Shown here: positions 12,516 to 25,319 of the stretch, in pieces
Numbering within the stretch: position 1 is the stretch's first letter
Layout of the letters: every line of letters starts with the position of its first letter
NCBI GenBank assembly: GCA_021234535.1
Contig: CM037845.1
Span: 4,120,501 to 4,184,500, forward strand
Source: Stichopus chloronotus
Taxonomy: Eukaryota; Echinodermata; Holothuroidea; Aspidochirotida; Stichopodidae
Reading direction: 5' to 3'
Length of the DNA: 64,000 nucleotides
Program-made: the position numbers and the translations under genes
The notes under the pieces: model-generated
What the model was told of the DNA's origin: nothing
Databases searched by the model: none
Seen by the model: the letters and a program-made list of their open reading frames with translations, nothing else

Positions 12516-14599
12516 ATATCTTCTGGACACTTATCGAAAAGAGAATGCGAATCTCGCCGGTGTTCATCGACGATCAACGTATAAGGTCCTCGATGAGCCT
12601 ATATGGGGCTTCCTGATTCAAAACACTGTCAGCCCTTAAATCTCACTGTGTGTAATTTCTCAAATGAGAAAAATATCAACACATAAAAAATAGTACACAT
12701 ATCGGATGGGTTGAGATGATAACAGAATCGTAATTTAATTATGCACCCTCTTTCATTCATCAACCAATTGGCAAGTACTGGGGGTGAACATAACCACCGC
12801 CTCAGTCACCGCCCCCCCCCCCCCCTCCTACACACGCCCACACCCGTTACGCTGTCACTGGCGTAAAAGCCGGCAGACAAAGTTGAGGGAAAGTTGCGGT
12901 GGGAAACAGTAATGACCCCATCAGGACGTATGTTTTCTCTACATAAACTCCATCAAAGCGGAACGCCACCATTACTTGACGTGTATCGTACCTAGAAAAT
13001 CTTTGATAAAAAATACCTCTCAGATTGCAGGAAATGGCTCTCCCCATCTCTTTGGCCCAATTGATTTCAGCTAAATTTTCTTCATTTTTTAGAACACAGT
13101 TCGGAAATTAACACTTACACGGAGAGAGAATTCTTTTCTTTTGTTTTTTGGTAACTTCAATTTAGAACAGTGTTGGGGTGGATGTGTTAGTGTCCCCCCT
13201 TTTCGAAAGTGGGGGGGGGGGGGGAACGTGCCCCCAATGTCTCCCCAGATCGATGCCCATGCGTAGCACCTTGTCATGGGAAAATCCCCTTTATTCTCTT
13301 CGAAAGTTCGAATGCAACCATTAGTTCGACTATAGGATCATGATGCAAAGTACTATCTATAGTTAACTTACACGCCTGTGGCTGTAGCATATGTTTTTAA
13401 TTCCCGTGAAGCAAGGCATGAAGGTATGCGTGTGGAATACAACAAGGTTATTTGTAAGGAGAAAGAATATAAATTTAGCTAAAACTCCTGTTGATATCTG
13501 CAAGCTCCCCCATAAATGAGCATTAAATATCTTGTTGACATTCACCTACAAATTTGAACAGATCAAGGTAGGAAGTTCTTTATTTACATTGTGCAGTCAT
13601 GTGAAATATTGATGTCATTGTTACGTTAGGCTAGCAATATAGCATGTATACAATTACAATGGCAATTTCGTTGGTGTGTAAATGGAACTTGACGTCGTTT
13701 GTCAGTTATGTAGCCTATCTAGGCCCAACCTAAGTAACTCATGACCCGGGGTGCTGTTCCTACAGGCTGGCCCTATGCAAAAGCATAGGCAGTGTAAAGA
13801 CCGACATAAGAAATGATGTGCTTATGTGTCAATTAGCGAGGTAGTCTTTCTACCCCAAAACGAGCAATATACTGCCTAGGCCTATCTAACTATTTGAATT
13901 ACTGTTGTTACTAGTAGTACTTGGCCCTATAGTAGTAGTAGCGCATTGGATGTATATAACTTCTCGCATCTAACGTAATAACCTTGGAATTTCTAGCTGC
14001 TGGAAATTCGAAATCCCTACAATAGTACAAATCATTTGTCTTGTTGTTACAAGTCTAAAATTCAATTTTACAAGTAATTTGAATTATTTGATCCAATATG
14101 CTATGGACTGTACCTCGAAATCTGTTATCTTAGCCAACATTTACTTGAGTTAACAATACTATGTAAACCTACCAAACTTCACGCACCTCACTAACGTTAG
14201 CATGCCAGTCATTACATGAAGAGTGTCCTTTTAAATAAATACTGTGCTTAAAACTACAGCATAAACCTGAGAACAAGCTAGCAATGAAAATGGTTAGGAT
14301 AACTTCCATTGAAGAGTCAAAATCATGATTTGAAAATTTGTAACATTTGGCGGAAACTGCAAATAGGATGCTCTAGGCCTAGCCTATACTCACCTATGCA
14401 AATGCAGTACTGTATAGTTGACTCACCAGGCAAGGGTGTTTAAATAAACAGTGTCTCAGCTTTCTTTTCAGTCATTTCAAGGCATTGTAGTGAAAAGTTT
14501 GTCCAGCTACTTCGGTCATCGAATGTTAGGGCTAATTCTTTAGGGGTGCCCGAAGTTTGGCAGTGCGTGAAGTTTTGTGGATGTTCTATACGTGATATA
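12516..14599. other. Non-coding sequence
   Basis: No gene recognised. A run of 14 C at 12812-12825 and a run of 14 G at 13211-13224. Confidence 0.6.
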
Positions 14600-14607
14600 C
14601 TGTAGGC

Positions 14608-16030
14608 CAGGGTTTCCCCTGGTACTTAATTGCAGAGGCGGCCGCCTCGCAACTTTTTGTGACCGCCTCGACAAAAAATGCGTAATTACCGCCTTACACG
14701 TTTATATCCAGGGCTGGAAAAAGTCAGGAAGCCAGAGGCTCCTTCACGGGAAGTCTCGTGGGAAATCCGCTTTTGTACTTCTGGCCGTGTTTATCTTGTA
14801 CATACCATGCTTATTTTGAACTTTCAATCACAGAATGGTAGAGATCACACATGTATGTGGTTTCCTAAATAGTTAGGTCCGAAAATAACTGGTGAATAAA
14901 TCCATTCAAATGTGTATCCCAAATGCCCCATCCACTTTCAATCTTCAACAAAAATTGAAGTAAATTACTATTGGTGTAATAGAATACCCTTATTTTTTAC
15001 TCATGATCAATATTTTTCAAGTTATATATGTGAAAAAACAACCGTTGGGAAATGTTTGCAGAAGAGTCTATGTATACCTCCTTTACTCCATTCAATGTCA
15101 ATTAAAAAGCATAAGCTGAGGCCTGCCACACCTGCATGCGCAAATTATCTGCAGTATGACAGCTAGCGGACATATCACAACCCACAGAAATACAAAAACG
15201 AACTCATATTTCTATGTCCAAAACGCTTCATGAAACCAATAGTTTGCTTCTTCAAACCTTTAGTCCAAACATTTTCAAGTGACTACTAGTAGGATCAATG
15301 AACCAAAAAAAAAAAAAACTCTGAAATCTGCAACTTCCCTGTAATACGGAAATATGAATTGCCAAGGTGGTTAGGCTATTTGATATACGTCCACTGCGTT
15401 AGGATATCATTACTTAAAATTTTCAGAAGGCTGCGCACGATCTTACGTGATTCTTTTCACGAAACTTTTAGGGACATTTCAACGTCAAAAATGTATGTAA
15501 TACAGTTTACTCTACATGACATGTGCAACATTTCACAGAACGTTTGGATTTTGAAGCAATATCAATTATTTTTGTATGATCAAACTATCGTGTTTTCACC
15601 TGATACAGTAACAGTTTTCAACTTGTAGAGTTGAAATTAAGCATGGGTTTCAAATGATTCGGACACGTCTAAAAACGCTAAAATCGCTGAGTTTCCGGCT
15701 GCTTTGCACCCTGGACCCCTACCGGGATCGTCCATGAACCCCACAAGGGGCCCTATGGCGGGCCCATTGATCTCACGCTGGTATGACAATCGCTTCGCTA
15801 TCGAATGACGCCTACGGCGCCATGTTAGGTCTGGCGGGAAACTTAGGTAATTAGTCTCCCCGGAAAATTTACACTTTTTCCTACACTTTTTCCAACCCTG
15901 TTTATATCATGGTCAAAATCACCTAATCTTCGAGAACCTACTTAGTACGGATTAGCACCCGAAATTCATGGCGGCGTCAAGTAATTCGCCCTCGCCGCCT
16001 CATACTCTGAAAAACCCAGGGGAAACTCTG
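14608..16030. mobile_element. Outer non-autonomous hAT-like element (about 220 bp before being split by the inner one)
   Basis: Terminal inverted repeats CAGGGTTTCCCCTGG and CCCAGGGGAAACTCTG. The exact 8-bp flank CTGTAGGC occurs on both sides (14600-14607 and 16031-16038). An 8-bp duplication with CAGGG..-type ends is the signature of the hAT superfamily. Without the inner element and its duplicated site only about 223 bp remain, so it is a MITE with no transposase. Confidence 0.88.
14709..15900. mobile_element. Inner hAT-like element inserted into the outer one
   Basis: Ends CAGGGCTGGAAAAAGT and ACTTTTTCCAACCCTG, flanked by the exact 8-bp duplication TTTATATC (14701-14708 and 15901-15908). 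1192 bp, with no open frame resembling a transposase, so it is non-autonomous. Its insertion postdates the outer element. Confidence 0.88.
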
Positions 16031-16454
16031 CTGTAGGCTAGACCTGTTAAAGGCAGTAACTCATCCATACCTTCCTAGTGACCAGCATTTCGAGGGTTTG
16101 ACCCGCATTTCAACACCTATACCCGCTGACCCGCCACGCTCTTTGAAAAACCCACATTTCAGTTCTCCATAGTAGACAAAGACAAAAAAAGGAAGATCAG
16201 TGGGCCTGCAGCACAGATTTTTTGGCGGTAACGTACAGAAATTGTGTTGACTGACTTGCCCAAAAATTGCTACCATTTTGCGTGTAGACACTCCTAAACT
16301 TCATGACAAAAATTTTGATGTCGACACCTGTGCCCCTTAAACCCTACCCCAGGGGGCAGTGATTCACCATCGGACAGATTAGGTGTGGACCCACATCTAG
16401 CCTCTTGGGACTTGGGAGCTATGCTCATCACCCTCTAACATTAGAAGAAGACTT

Positions 16455-16930
16455 CCAGAAAGCAAAATTCTCAACTGGTTCTAAATTAGGTACAGTACTC
16501 ATTGATTGACAGCAAATTCCAAAGATGCAGAGTGTAGCTGATAACACAGCGTACACAGGGATCCATTGTCTTGATTACATGAGGAGGAATTGTAGACAGA
16601 CTGAGGAAGGAACTATGCATTGCAAGTGGATGGGAGATTTTAAACTGTCTGGGGTGATGAGTTTTTGTCTTTAAAGGCTGTATTGCATCACCCTAAGCTA
16701 TATTTTTACCTCCCTGAAAGGAAAATTCTCAACTGGTTCTAAGTTACAGTACTCTTAGATTGACAGCAAATTCGAAAGATGCAGAGCAGCTCGTATTACA
16801 CAGCGTACACAGGGATCCATTGTTTTGATTACACATGTGGAGGAATTTAAGACAAGCTGAGGGAGGGACTAGAGGTAGGTGGTTGGGAGAATTGAAACTG
16901 TCGGGGGTGATGCATTACAGCCTTTAAGTT
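16455..16930. repeat. 258-bp tandem repeat, two copies
   Basis: AAAATTCTCAACTGGTTCTAA recurs at 16464 and 16722. The following stretch with GACAGCAAATTC, ACACAGCGTACACAGGGATCC and GGAGGAATT also repeats. A third, diverged copy lies at about 1650-1855. Confidence 0.85.
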
Positions 16931-19795
16931 ATCTTTAACCCGCTTGAGGGTCAGCAGACAACACTTTAGACTTGAGTCAATCTCAGAGTGATTGAAAGGA
17001 TAACTTTTTTTGAGGGAAACATCCCCAGTCACAGGAATAACAAAGATGAGCTATCAGCCCAATTAGAGTCCAAAGTAACATTCTGTGCCTTCTTAGTACT
17101 ACACCCAAAGATTTCTAAATCTGTACTCTAGACAAGCCCTAATTCTAATTTCTTTATCCTACGCTATAGATGTGTGTAGGACAAGGCTAGTTACTGTAGG
17201 ACTGCTGAAGATTTTTGATATGACCGACGATATTCGCCTAACCGAAATTTGCCGAAGATGGAACATCTATCTGTTCGCTATTGAACTGTCTAAAAATAAA
17301 ATCTCCTGCACAGTTTGCAAAGGTTTCAATCTGGGGCTTGAACCTGAGCATGATCACCAAATTCTAACAGAATCACACAGTGTACATACCAAGAATGATA
17401 TAAATTTGAAATCTCAGGAATAATGCTGTTTGCATGGCTAGGATCAGATATAGTAACATCTACAGATCAGAAAATTTTCATTTCAGTGTCTGTCAAGATG
17501 AGATGTGAATATTTGTGTGGAAAGTAAGGTAATTTGGTGTGATGCAATATAAGAATTCCATGTAGATGGGGGCCTAGCCTAAATTACATCCAAAAGTTTT
17601 TTCCGAGACTACAAGTAAACAAAGTGTGCAGCTATTTGCAGAATGATTACACAGACTGAAACAGTGAAAGATGTATGTCAGAGCTAACCACAATTTTAAC
17701 AACTTATTCCACATATTTATATTCATTAGTTTGCTGAATGTTGCTAGTGGGCATTTGACAGTGGAAAACAGCTTTAGGCAGCCTTACATTACAGCAGAAT
17801 CTCATTAAGTAAAGCAATAGAACCTAGAATGTTCACTACTCCCTACAGTAGCACTCAGCTTGGAAACTGCATTTCACTACTGTAAGTTTGAGCTCCAGAC
17901 AAGGTGGGAGTTAGTCAGCAGCTACCTATGGTTTCTGAAGTCCCTCCTGAGTAATTTTACTATAGTTACACTCTATTGTAATGTTAAGGGTATGACAAGA
18001 TTTTACCAGTTTTTAGACCTAAGGGCAATTTCGGTTTCTCTTTCATTTTCTAAATTTGAATCTCCTCTTTTTATTTTTAATTTTCTGACTTTTGAATTGG
18101 TGAAAGAAATTTTCCATTTTCTGAGGTGAATTCCATACTGTAATCAGATGACTGTTTAAACTTTTGGTGGGGTTATGGAGTCTTGGATTGACACTTACAA
18201 ATGACATGATATTCATTCAAAAATGTTGGAAAAATACTGAAATTGCCATATATTTTGGACCCTTTCAATTTGTCACCTAATCTCCTATTTTTTGTCTTCT
18301 GGATGTTTTGTGTTTTCAGTGTGTTGTACTATGATTTTCCATGATTGTATCCCATTTCTACAAAATGGTGAACTCTCAGCTTTAAGCAAGGTTTCAAGTT
18401 TTATTTTTTTACTCCCATGAACAAAAAATTACGTAAGATAAGTGGTGTGTAGAAACACGTATCTGAGAGTAAAGGCGGCATGGAATAAAAAAGGTTGCAC
18501 AGACAGACCCCATAAAGAACAAGCAACAACCAAAATTGTAACAAGAGCCTCTACATTGTTGTGTCCCAGCCCATATTGACATTCCCCTACTTAAAGTGCT
18601 GTAGCAATTTTATAGCAGAACTAATTACCAGCAGTTGTTTTGACATTGTCATGCCATATCACCAGTGTGGATCAACAGACCATGTACATTGTTGCACCCC
18701 TCAGTCACCTTAATTTTTCCTGAAGTCTTGTGTGATATTTGCAAATTAGTAACACTGTTACCTTTTTGTATTTACTGTACATTCATGTTCACCCCAACTG
18801 ATAGACAATACACAGAGGCTCTCTTAGAAGTTACTCAAATTCATAAAGTGATGTACTGCACAGTAGCCAAGGATGTGGATCCGAGGTCCAAGGGGTTTGG
18901 GGAGGAGACTTTTACCACTTTGCAAATTACTATACTGGGAGAGGGGTACAAGGGTGGGGAGTGCCCCCCCTCTCTTTTAGAATGAAAAACAATCTAGGAA
19001 GGTTTCTGTGTGGAAATGGTGCAGTATTTGGGCACAGTTTACTGTAGCTTTTAAAAAGCAGATATGGTCACCACATTGCTACAACCTTGAACTACAACAC
19101 AGAAAAATTGGCAATGTTGACATTTGAAGTCAAGAAGTTTGTTCATTGTTCTATGTTTTATTGATCATCACAATGTTAGGCTTCATCATTTTGAAAAAGT
19201 GGGGGAAAGGGACTTTTTGGAGATGTCACCCCCTTCCAAACAACCGAGAGGTTGCAGCCGGCCATTCCCCATCACATGAGCCATCCCTGTGAGAATAGCC
19301 ACTTAAAAGCCACTTAAAATTGCAGTGTTGATGACCCATCATCATTGGTTGGCTATGTTATGTACTTGCAATGAGAATAAAATCTTGCTGCAGAATTTTA
19401 TCTCCATTTAGCATCTGTAGTCACCTGTAACATCAGTCGATATTGCTTGACAGACAATTTTGCAGATGTTCCGTAAAGTCTGTACTGTTAAACAGAAAAA
19501 ATTTTAATCAACGAATTTGAAGATCTGCTACTGTAGTTTATGACCTCAGAGTTTGACCCTGCCTAGTATTGTATAGAAGCAATTGACGTGACATATATTT
19601 ATCATCCAATATTTTGTTTCTCATTCGACTAATTTAATGGAAATGCATAAAATACAGTCACTGTAAGACCACACTGCCTCACAGTGTTTAGTGCACAAAG
19701 ACCCCCCACACAATGTGGAGCAGATATGTAGGTCTGTTTTTAACGCCCTGGGGTTGTTTACCATCATTGTAGGTTGATTACACCTTACAGCAGAT
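16931..19795. other. Non-coding sequence
   Basis: No gene recognised; AT-rich with scattered short open frames. Confidence 0.6.
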
Positions 19796-19921
19796 CTTAA
19801 AGTGATTGTGTGTGTACTGAAAAACCAAAAAAGATAAGATTATGTTTGATCTTAACTTTTTCTTTATTTTTAAATGTACACACGAGTTTGTACATGAACG
19901 GACTATGTCTTTCAATGAAGG
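19796..19921 (+). mobile_element. MITE-like repeat family, fragment (copy 1)
   Basis: Starts CTTAAAGTGATTG and matches the first 126 nt of the copy at 21817. The rest is missing. Confidence 0.75.
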
Positions 19922-21816
19922 ATTAGGCTGTATGAAAACACTGTGTCAGATTGCCGAATTTTGCCTACTATACACAGCTAATAGTTCAAAATGGGACTTT
20001 CTTCTTTTACCCAGAGAATATTGGTGGCCCCACTAATGTGTAAGTAAAGATTGTGTATGTACTAAACTTGTAAGGTCCCTCCACGCAAATGTGACATACT
20101 GTGCTATGGTAATGTCAATGTTAATGACATAGCCGACATTTTGGTCGAGTACCCAGGTACCCGACGGGTATGAGATAGAAGTACCCGATTCCTGTTTTTA
20201 AGAATTGATGAAAACACTATTCTCCACATACTTGTGTGCATAAACATTAACTGTAAGATGGACTGTAGAGTTTAGAGTCACATAATGTGTGCTTGATTAT
20301 CACTTGAACATTTTTCATCAAATTGTCTTCTGAAATATATATCCCCAAAAGATACCATAATTTTTTTCTGAACCTATGAAGGATTTTGTGTGCTGGTGTG
20401 ACCCTTTGGCAACTGTAGTACTGTACTGTACTCTACACTATACTGTACCATATGGTCTGTACCTGTATGCATCCCTTTCTCATGATGTTTTAAATTCCCA
20501 TTTGGAAGTACTGATTGAATCCATGAAATACCATCTGTACCAACTACCTCTGTACTTGATAATGTGTTAATCTGTCTAATCCCATTCATAGGACCCTTTC
20601 TGTCATGTTTTGCAGCCTTTGCAGGCATATGTTTAACTTTTTCATTCGTATACATGCTTTATACTGTGAGTTTCTTTTGTTCTTATAAGTGCAGTATGAA
20701 ACGTTACCTTTCATTATTTAATAGTAGATTTCAGTATAAAATTAACCACGGGTAGTCTGTTGTACGTAATGTCCTTTATCATATTTTCTTTGTATTACTA
20801 TTTGTGATATTTATTACTTATAATTTTCATGGTACAGTTACTTGCTGACAATGCACTCAATACGCTCAAGGGTAGCATTCATGTTGCGTGTATGTCAGTT
20901 AATCTATCCAACTTTTGTTTGTACTGCTCAAATACACGAAATAGAAGGTAGGATCGGATGTACACATCACTGAATTTAGTCAAAACTGTCCCTAGAGGCC
21001 TAATAGTTTAGATGTCATCGAAAGTGATTCTTATGATCACATACAAGGAAGATATCTCCATATACTCCCCAGAATCCATGGCAACAAGGATTAGACAATG
21101 ATTCATGTGCAAATAAAGAGAAAGGATGTGAAGTCTTTGAAACGTGTACAAGTATGCATACAAACAAGACTTTTAATGCACCATGAATTGAGACCGGATA
21201 GCACAACGTACGCATGTATGAATTAATGTCTGCAGTGCTGGAAAGTTTACTGCAGGTTGATGCCAAATAATGCCAGTTTATAGTTCCTTGATAGTCATTT
21301 ACAGTAATGCCAACCTATAACAAAGGTTTTCAGACTGGTAGGTACTAATTAATTTGGGCAAGAGGGGTGGACTGTGTGTATAGTACCTGCAACTGTGATG
21401 TAGCTGTTTCAGTATAGGCAGTTGTGTAAACAGTCTACTATGTACAATATACAAAATGTGTTCAGCATTTGAGAGTTAAGTGAACTGAAAGGTTGCCTGC
21501 ATGAAAAAAAGTTTTTTGCTCTGCAGTGAGAAGCTGTTTTGACTTGTTCCATACATATAAAGCACTTATCGACATTGTTCTAGGCATGCACCCAGACAGA
21601 CACTGAGGCACAGTGGTTTGCCCCTCCCCCCTTCCTTCTCCCAAAGCTTTTTACTTAGTGCATGCATAATACTGTCCAGAATGCAGCACAGGCCATATAG
21701 TTTTATCAAGATTGTGTGTTTCTGCATTGAATTTCATCTGCTAGTTGGACCATCAATACTTACAGCACTATTTACACATACACCCAACAACCATGATGAG
21801 GTACACTCATGCTAGA
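19922..21816. other. Non-coding sequence
   Basis: No gene recognised. A dense cluster of TACTGTA words at 20416-20455. Confidence 0.6.
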
Positions 21817-22491
21817 CTTAAAGTGATTGCATGTGTACTGAAAAACCAAAAAGATAAGATTATGTTTGACCTTAACTTTTTCTTTATTTTTAAATGTACA
21901 CACGAGGTTGAACATGAATGAACTTTGTCTTTCAATGAAGAAAAATGACAGTAACTACTTCAAAAAGCAAGGGGATTGGCATTAAATAGTAAAAAACAGA
22001 AATCATATTTGAAAATTTAACTGTTCTTACTATAACTGCCTACATAATGACTATGCAACAGTACAGGTCTCACTAGTGTATCAAAAACATACTACTCAAG
22101 TCGTCGCTCCTTGGTAGGTATCCGGAATTGTAGTATTTGGTGAAAGGAAACTCAGTATTTACAAATAACCTACAAACGGAACACAACCTTGCCCGCGGCG
22201 TCAGTGACCCTGAGTTGTTAACTGAATATTCAATACTAGTATACTTCCCATTGGCTTGCTCAAGGAAGCACACCGTTGATTTGAATGAAAACTTTCAACC
22301 ACTACATTTACGTATACTACACTTTTTGTCGTTATGTTTAGAAGAATTTGAAATTATATGGCAAAATTAACCATCTGAAACCTATTTATTTTCCCAGATT
22401 GTCTGAACAGTGTAATTAAAAGCCTTACCAAACTTTTGGAGATGAAATTTTAATGTTTTTACTTTTTGCCTACACAGGCAATCACTTTAAG
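21817..22491 (+). mobile_element. MITE-like repeat family, long copy (copy 2)
   Basis: Ends are CTTAAAGTGATTGC and GCAATCACTTTAAG, a perfect 14-bp inverted repeat. It matches copy 3 except for about 227 extra bases in the middle (about 22125-22352). No transposase. The superfamily is not assignable from these ends. Confidence 0.78.
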
Positions 22492-22775
22492 TGAGACAAT
22501 TCTCAATGAATGATTAATCTCTAAATCGGGCTGTGACTGATTGTGTTCTGAGCTGATTTTAATTCTAAAACTGATAGTGAACTCTGGGACAGTAAGTTCT
22601 ATTTAAGTGTTGTTACTTAAGAATGGCATCACGAGACCTTGTCACATGTGGTGGTAGTTAACAAAACAAAACCAAAAAAAAAAAAAAATACAGGTATTGC
22701 AAAACAACTCAAGTAAGCATGCCCTGAGTAGGTTTTTGGCTTCACGATTGTAACTTTGCTGCTGGAACAAACTAC

Positions 22776-22963
22776 ATGTATGTATGTATGTATGTATGTA
22801 TGTATGTATGTATGTATGTATGTGTGTGTATGTATGTATGTATGTATGTATGTATGTATGTATGTATGTATGTATGTATGTATGTATGTATGTATGTATG
22901 TATGTATGTATGTATGTATGTATGTATGTATGTATGTATGTATGTATGTATGTATGTATGTAT
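22776..22963. repeat. (TATG)n microsatellite
   Basis: About 47 tetranucleotide units with one GTGTG interruption near 22823. The open frames spanning it on both strands are artefacts of the repeat. Confidence 0.98.
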
Positions 22964-24551
22964 CGTAGGCATTTACTGTATAGTCACACAGCCTAGGACA
23001 AAGACTTGTAATCTATGTGTAAAACCAGCTGGAGCGGATTTTCAAGCTGCATTTATAAAATTAGAATTGTTTAATGTTTCTATGTTTCAAAATGTTTCCA
23101 TGTTCTAAATCTTGTATGGAAAGGGGCATAGGGACTATTATGCTATATAATTATGCTTCAGTTATTTTAATCCACCAATAACTTAAAACCATTAACTGAA
23201 CACTACTGTTGTGTGCTACCTATCTTTATCTCTATTTTGAGTGCCATTAAATGGAATCTTGTAGGAAAAAATGTTGTGTAGTTTGCAGCCATCGTACAGT
23301 ATGAAGTTACAATAAAGGTTAGTTAAAAATTGACAATGCTGTTATGAAGTGAATAGCTCATACATGTGGTTGCCTTAAAATACAGATACCTGTCAAAATC
23401 AGGAAATTACAGTGGTTGCACTGTTTTAACGTGGTGTAGTGGAGTCTCTGGTTGATGCAAGCCTAGGGCGTAGCTGGTCTGGTAGCACCAGTCTGCTGTC
23501 ACCTCCTAAATCACTGCCACCATTTTCCGCTACAGTATATTTACTCTTTACTCCTCGTGACAAATTCCGTAAGCCATCAACATATCACGTTAATTGTGTT
23601 TTACACTGTTATTGTTAAAACTTTACTTTCATCTGTTGCACTACAATTTTCAGAGATGTTCTTATATTTTGAATCGACTTTCTCCGGTCACACAATTGAA
23701 ACAAAATGTTGGAAAAATCCAGCCGGACCTTGAAAATTATCCAGCCGGGACTGGATTTTAGTTCACTACCTGGCTAGATAGTCTGGCTGGACCAGATATC
23801 CTGTGCATCCCTACAAAAGTCATGGATTTTGTTGGCTGTGTCAGCAGCCATTCTTAATTTCCCTGTCTTCATTTTGATCTGGCTATATCTCACTGACAGC
23901 AAGATACTTTGCTATTGTACTAAAGCTTTGTTTAGAATTCACTATTGCCCAGGAAATTTCTTTCAGTTCTTTGTTTAAATCTTACTGCAGGCTTTCAGTT
24001 TGTTCGTGTGGAGTATCTTTCATTTCCTTGCTTTTGTTTCAGTTTCTTCGTATTCTCTGTAAACTGAGGCGTCCACCTTCTGTAAACACATTTGAGCTGA
24101 CATGCGCAAATGCACGTCTGGGCGATGCACTTTTTCAGCAGGTATCATGAGTAACAGTATTACAGTGTCACTACACCTAGGGAAGCAGTGAGTGAGATAG
24201 CCTGGGAGCCAGGAAAGGAGGGTGGGACAAATAGTTCCCATCAATTTGTGATTTCTCAGTGGAAACTTCATTCAACAGCAGGCTACCAATTTGAAAGTTT
24301 GCTGAATGCTGAACTGTACAGTCATGTAATGGATTGCCTTTAATCAGACCTATGCTTTTTGTAGCCTAATTAATGAACAAAATTTAGCTTCATTGATGTA
24401 GCTGTACAACATGTGAGAAGATTTGAATTAAATAATGTGGTGGTGACTTGTGAAACCCTGAGACCCTATTTTAAAGGTGTTAATTGTCTACGGTCTTCTA
24501 GAAGTCGTCACCGCTGAAGCAGTAGTCATGCTAGTAACCTATAGGGTATTT
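22964..24551. other. Non-coding sequence
   Basis: No gene recognised. Between 23720 and 23800 there is a CCAGCCGG/CTGGCTGG-rich stretch with internal inverted pieces, probably a decayed repeat. Confidence 0.55.
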
Positions 24552-24890
24552 GGGTGTCTCTATACCTGACCTATAGGCTATGTATTTGTAAGGCAGTGTT
24601 TGCACCAGGTGCCTGGGTATCTGTATACCTGACCTATAGCCTATGTATTTGTAAGGCAGTGTTTGCACCTGGTGCCTGGGTGTCTGTATACCTGACCTAT
24701 AGGCTATGTATCTGTATGGCGGTGTTTGCACCAGGTGCCTGGCTATCTGTATACCTGACCTATAGGCTATGTATCTGTATGGCGGTGTTTGCACCAGGTG
24801 CCTGGCTATCTGTATACCTGACCTATAGGCTATGTATCTGTAAGGTAGTGTTTGCACCTTGTACCTGGGTATCTGAATATATACCTGACC
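24552..24890. repeat. 63-bp minisatellite, about 5.4 copies
   Basis: Units begin at 24552, 24615, 24678, 24741 and 24804, with a partial sixth at 24867. Each contains ACCTGACCTATAGGCTATG and GTGTTTGCACC. The unit is a multiple of three, so frames stay open on both strands. Confidence 0.95.
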
Positions 24891-25106
24891 ATTGATGTCA
24901 GAACCTAGTTTTGCAAAATTTTGCTCCCCAAATCCTAAGTTTCACTGAATGTGTAGTGTGTGTGTGTGGCATAATTGAGCACACACGTGTGTGACTAAAC
25001 CAAGAACCTCATATTTTGATGCCCATACTTAGGTACATGATGTTATATTAATGTGCAAAGCAAAATGTGTTATTATGCCTTCACAACGAACTAAACCTGA
25101 CAGAAG

Positions 25107-25319
25107 TTATGTATTGGGTGCCTTGTTACAGGACCAACTGTGGATGGTGGGTAATTTGTTCCAAATTTTGGACCTAGTGTAAACATTTCTTGATTTAAGG
25201 AAATTTTTCCTTGTGTGCCCTTTCTGAGAGCTTTTAGCAATTTGCATTTGATCAAAATTCACTTTGTAAAAAGATAACCTCATCTCATATGAAGTAGTTA
25301 CTCTTATCAAACGTAACAT
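25107..25319 (-). pseudogene. Possible LINE ORF2 C-terminal tail
   Basis: The 70-codon frame ends with KNFLKSRNVYTRSKIWNKLPT, which resembles the tail R-S-F-x-x-x-G-A-x-x-W-N-S-L-P after the reverse transcriptase of non-LTR elements. No RT domain is present next to it. Confidence 0.4.

Noticed and set aside
22756..23108. Long Met-Tyr-Val-Cys repeat proteins on the + strand and His-Thr-Tyr-Ile on the minus strand
   Set aside because: They are translations of the (TATG)n microsatellite.
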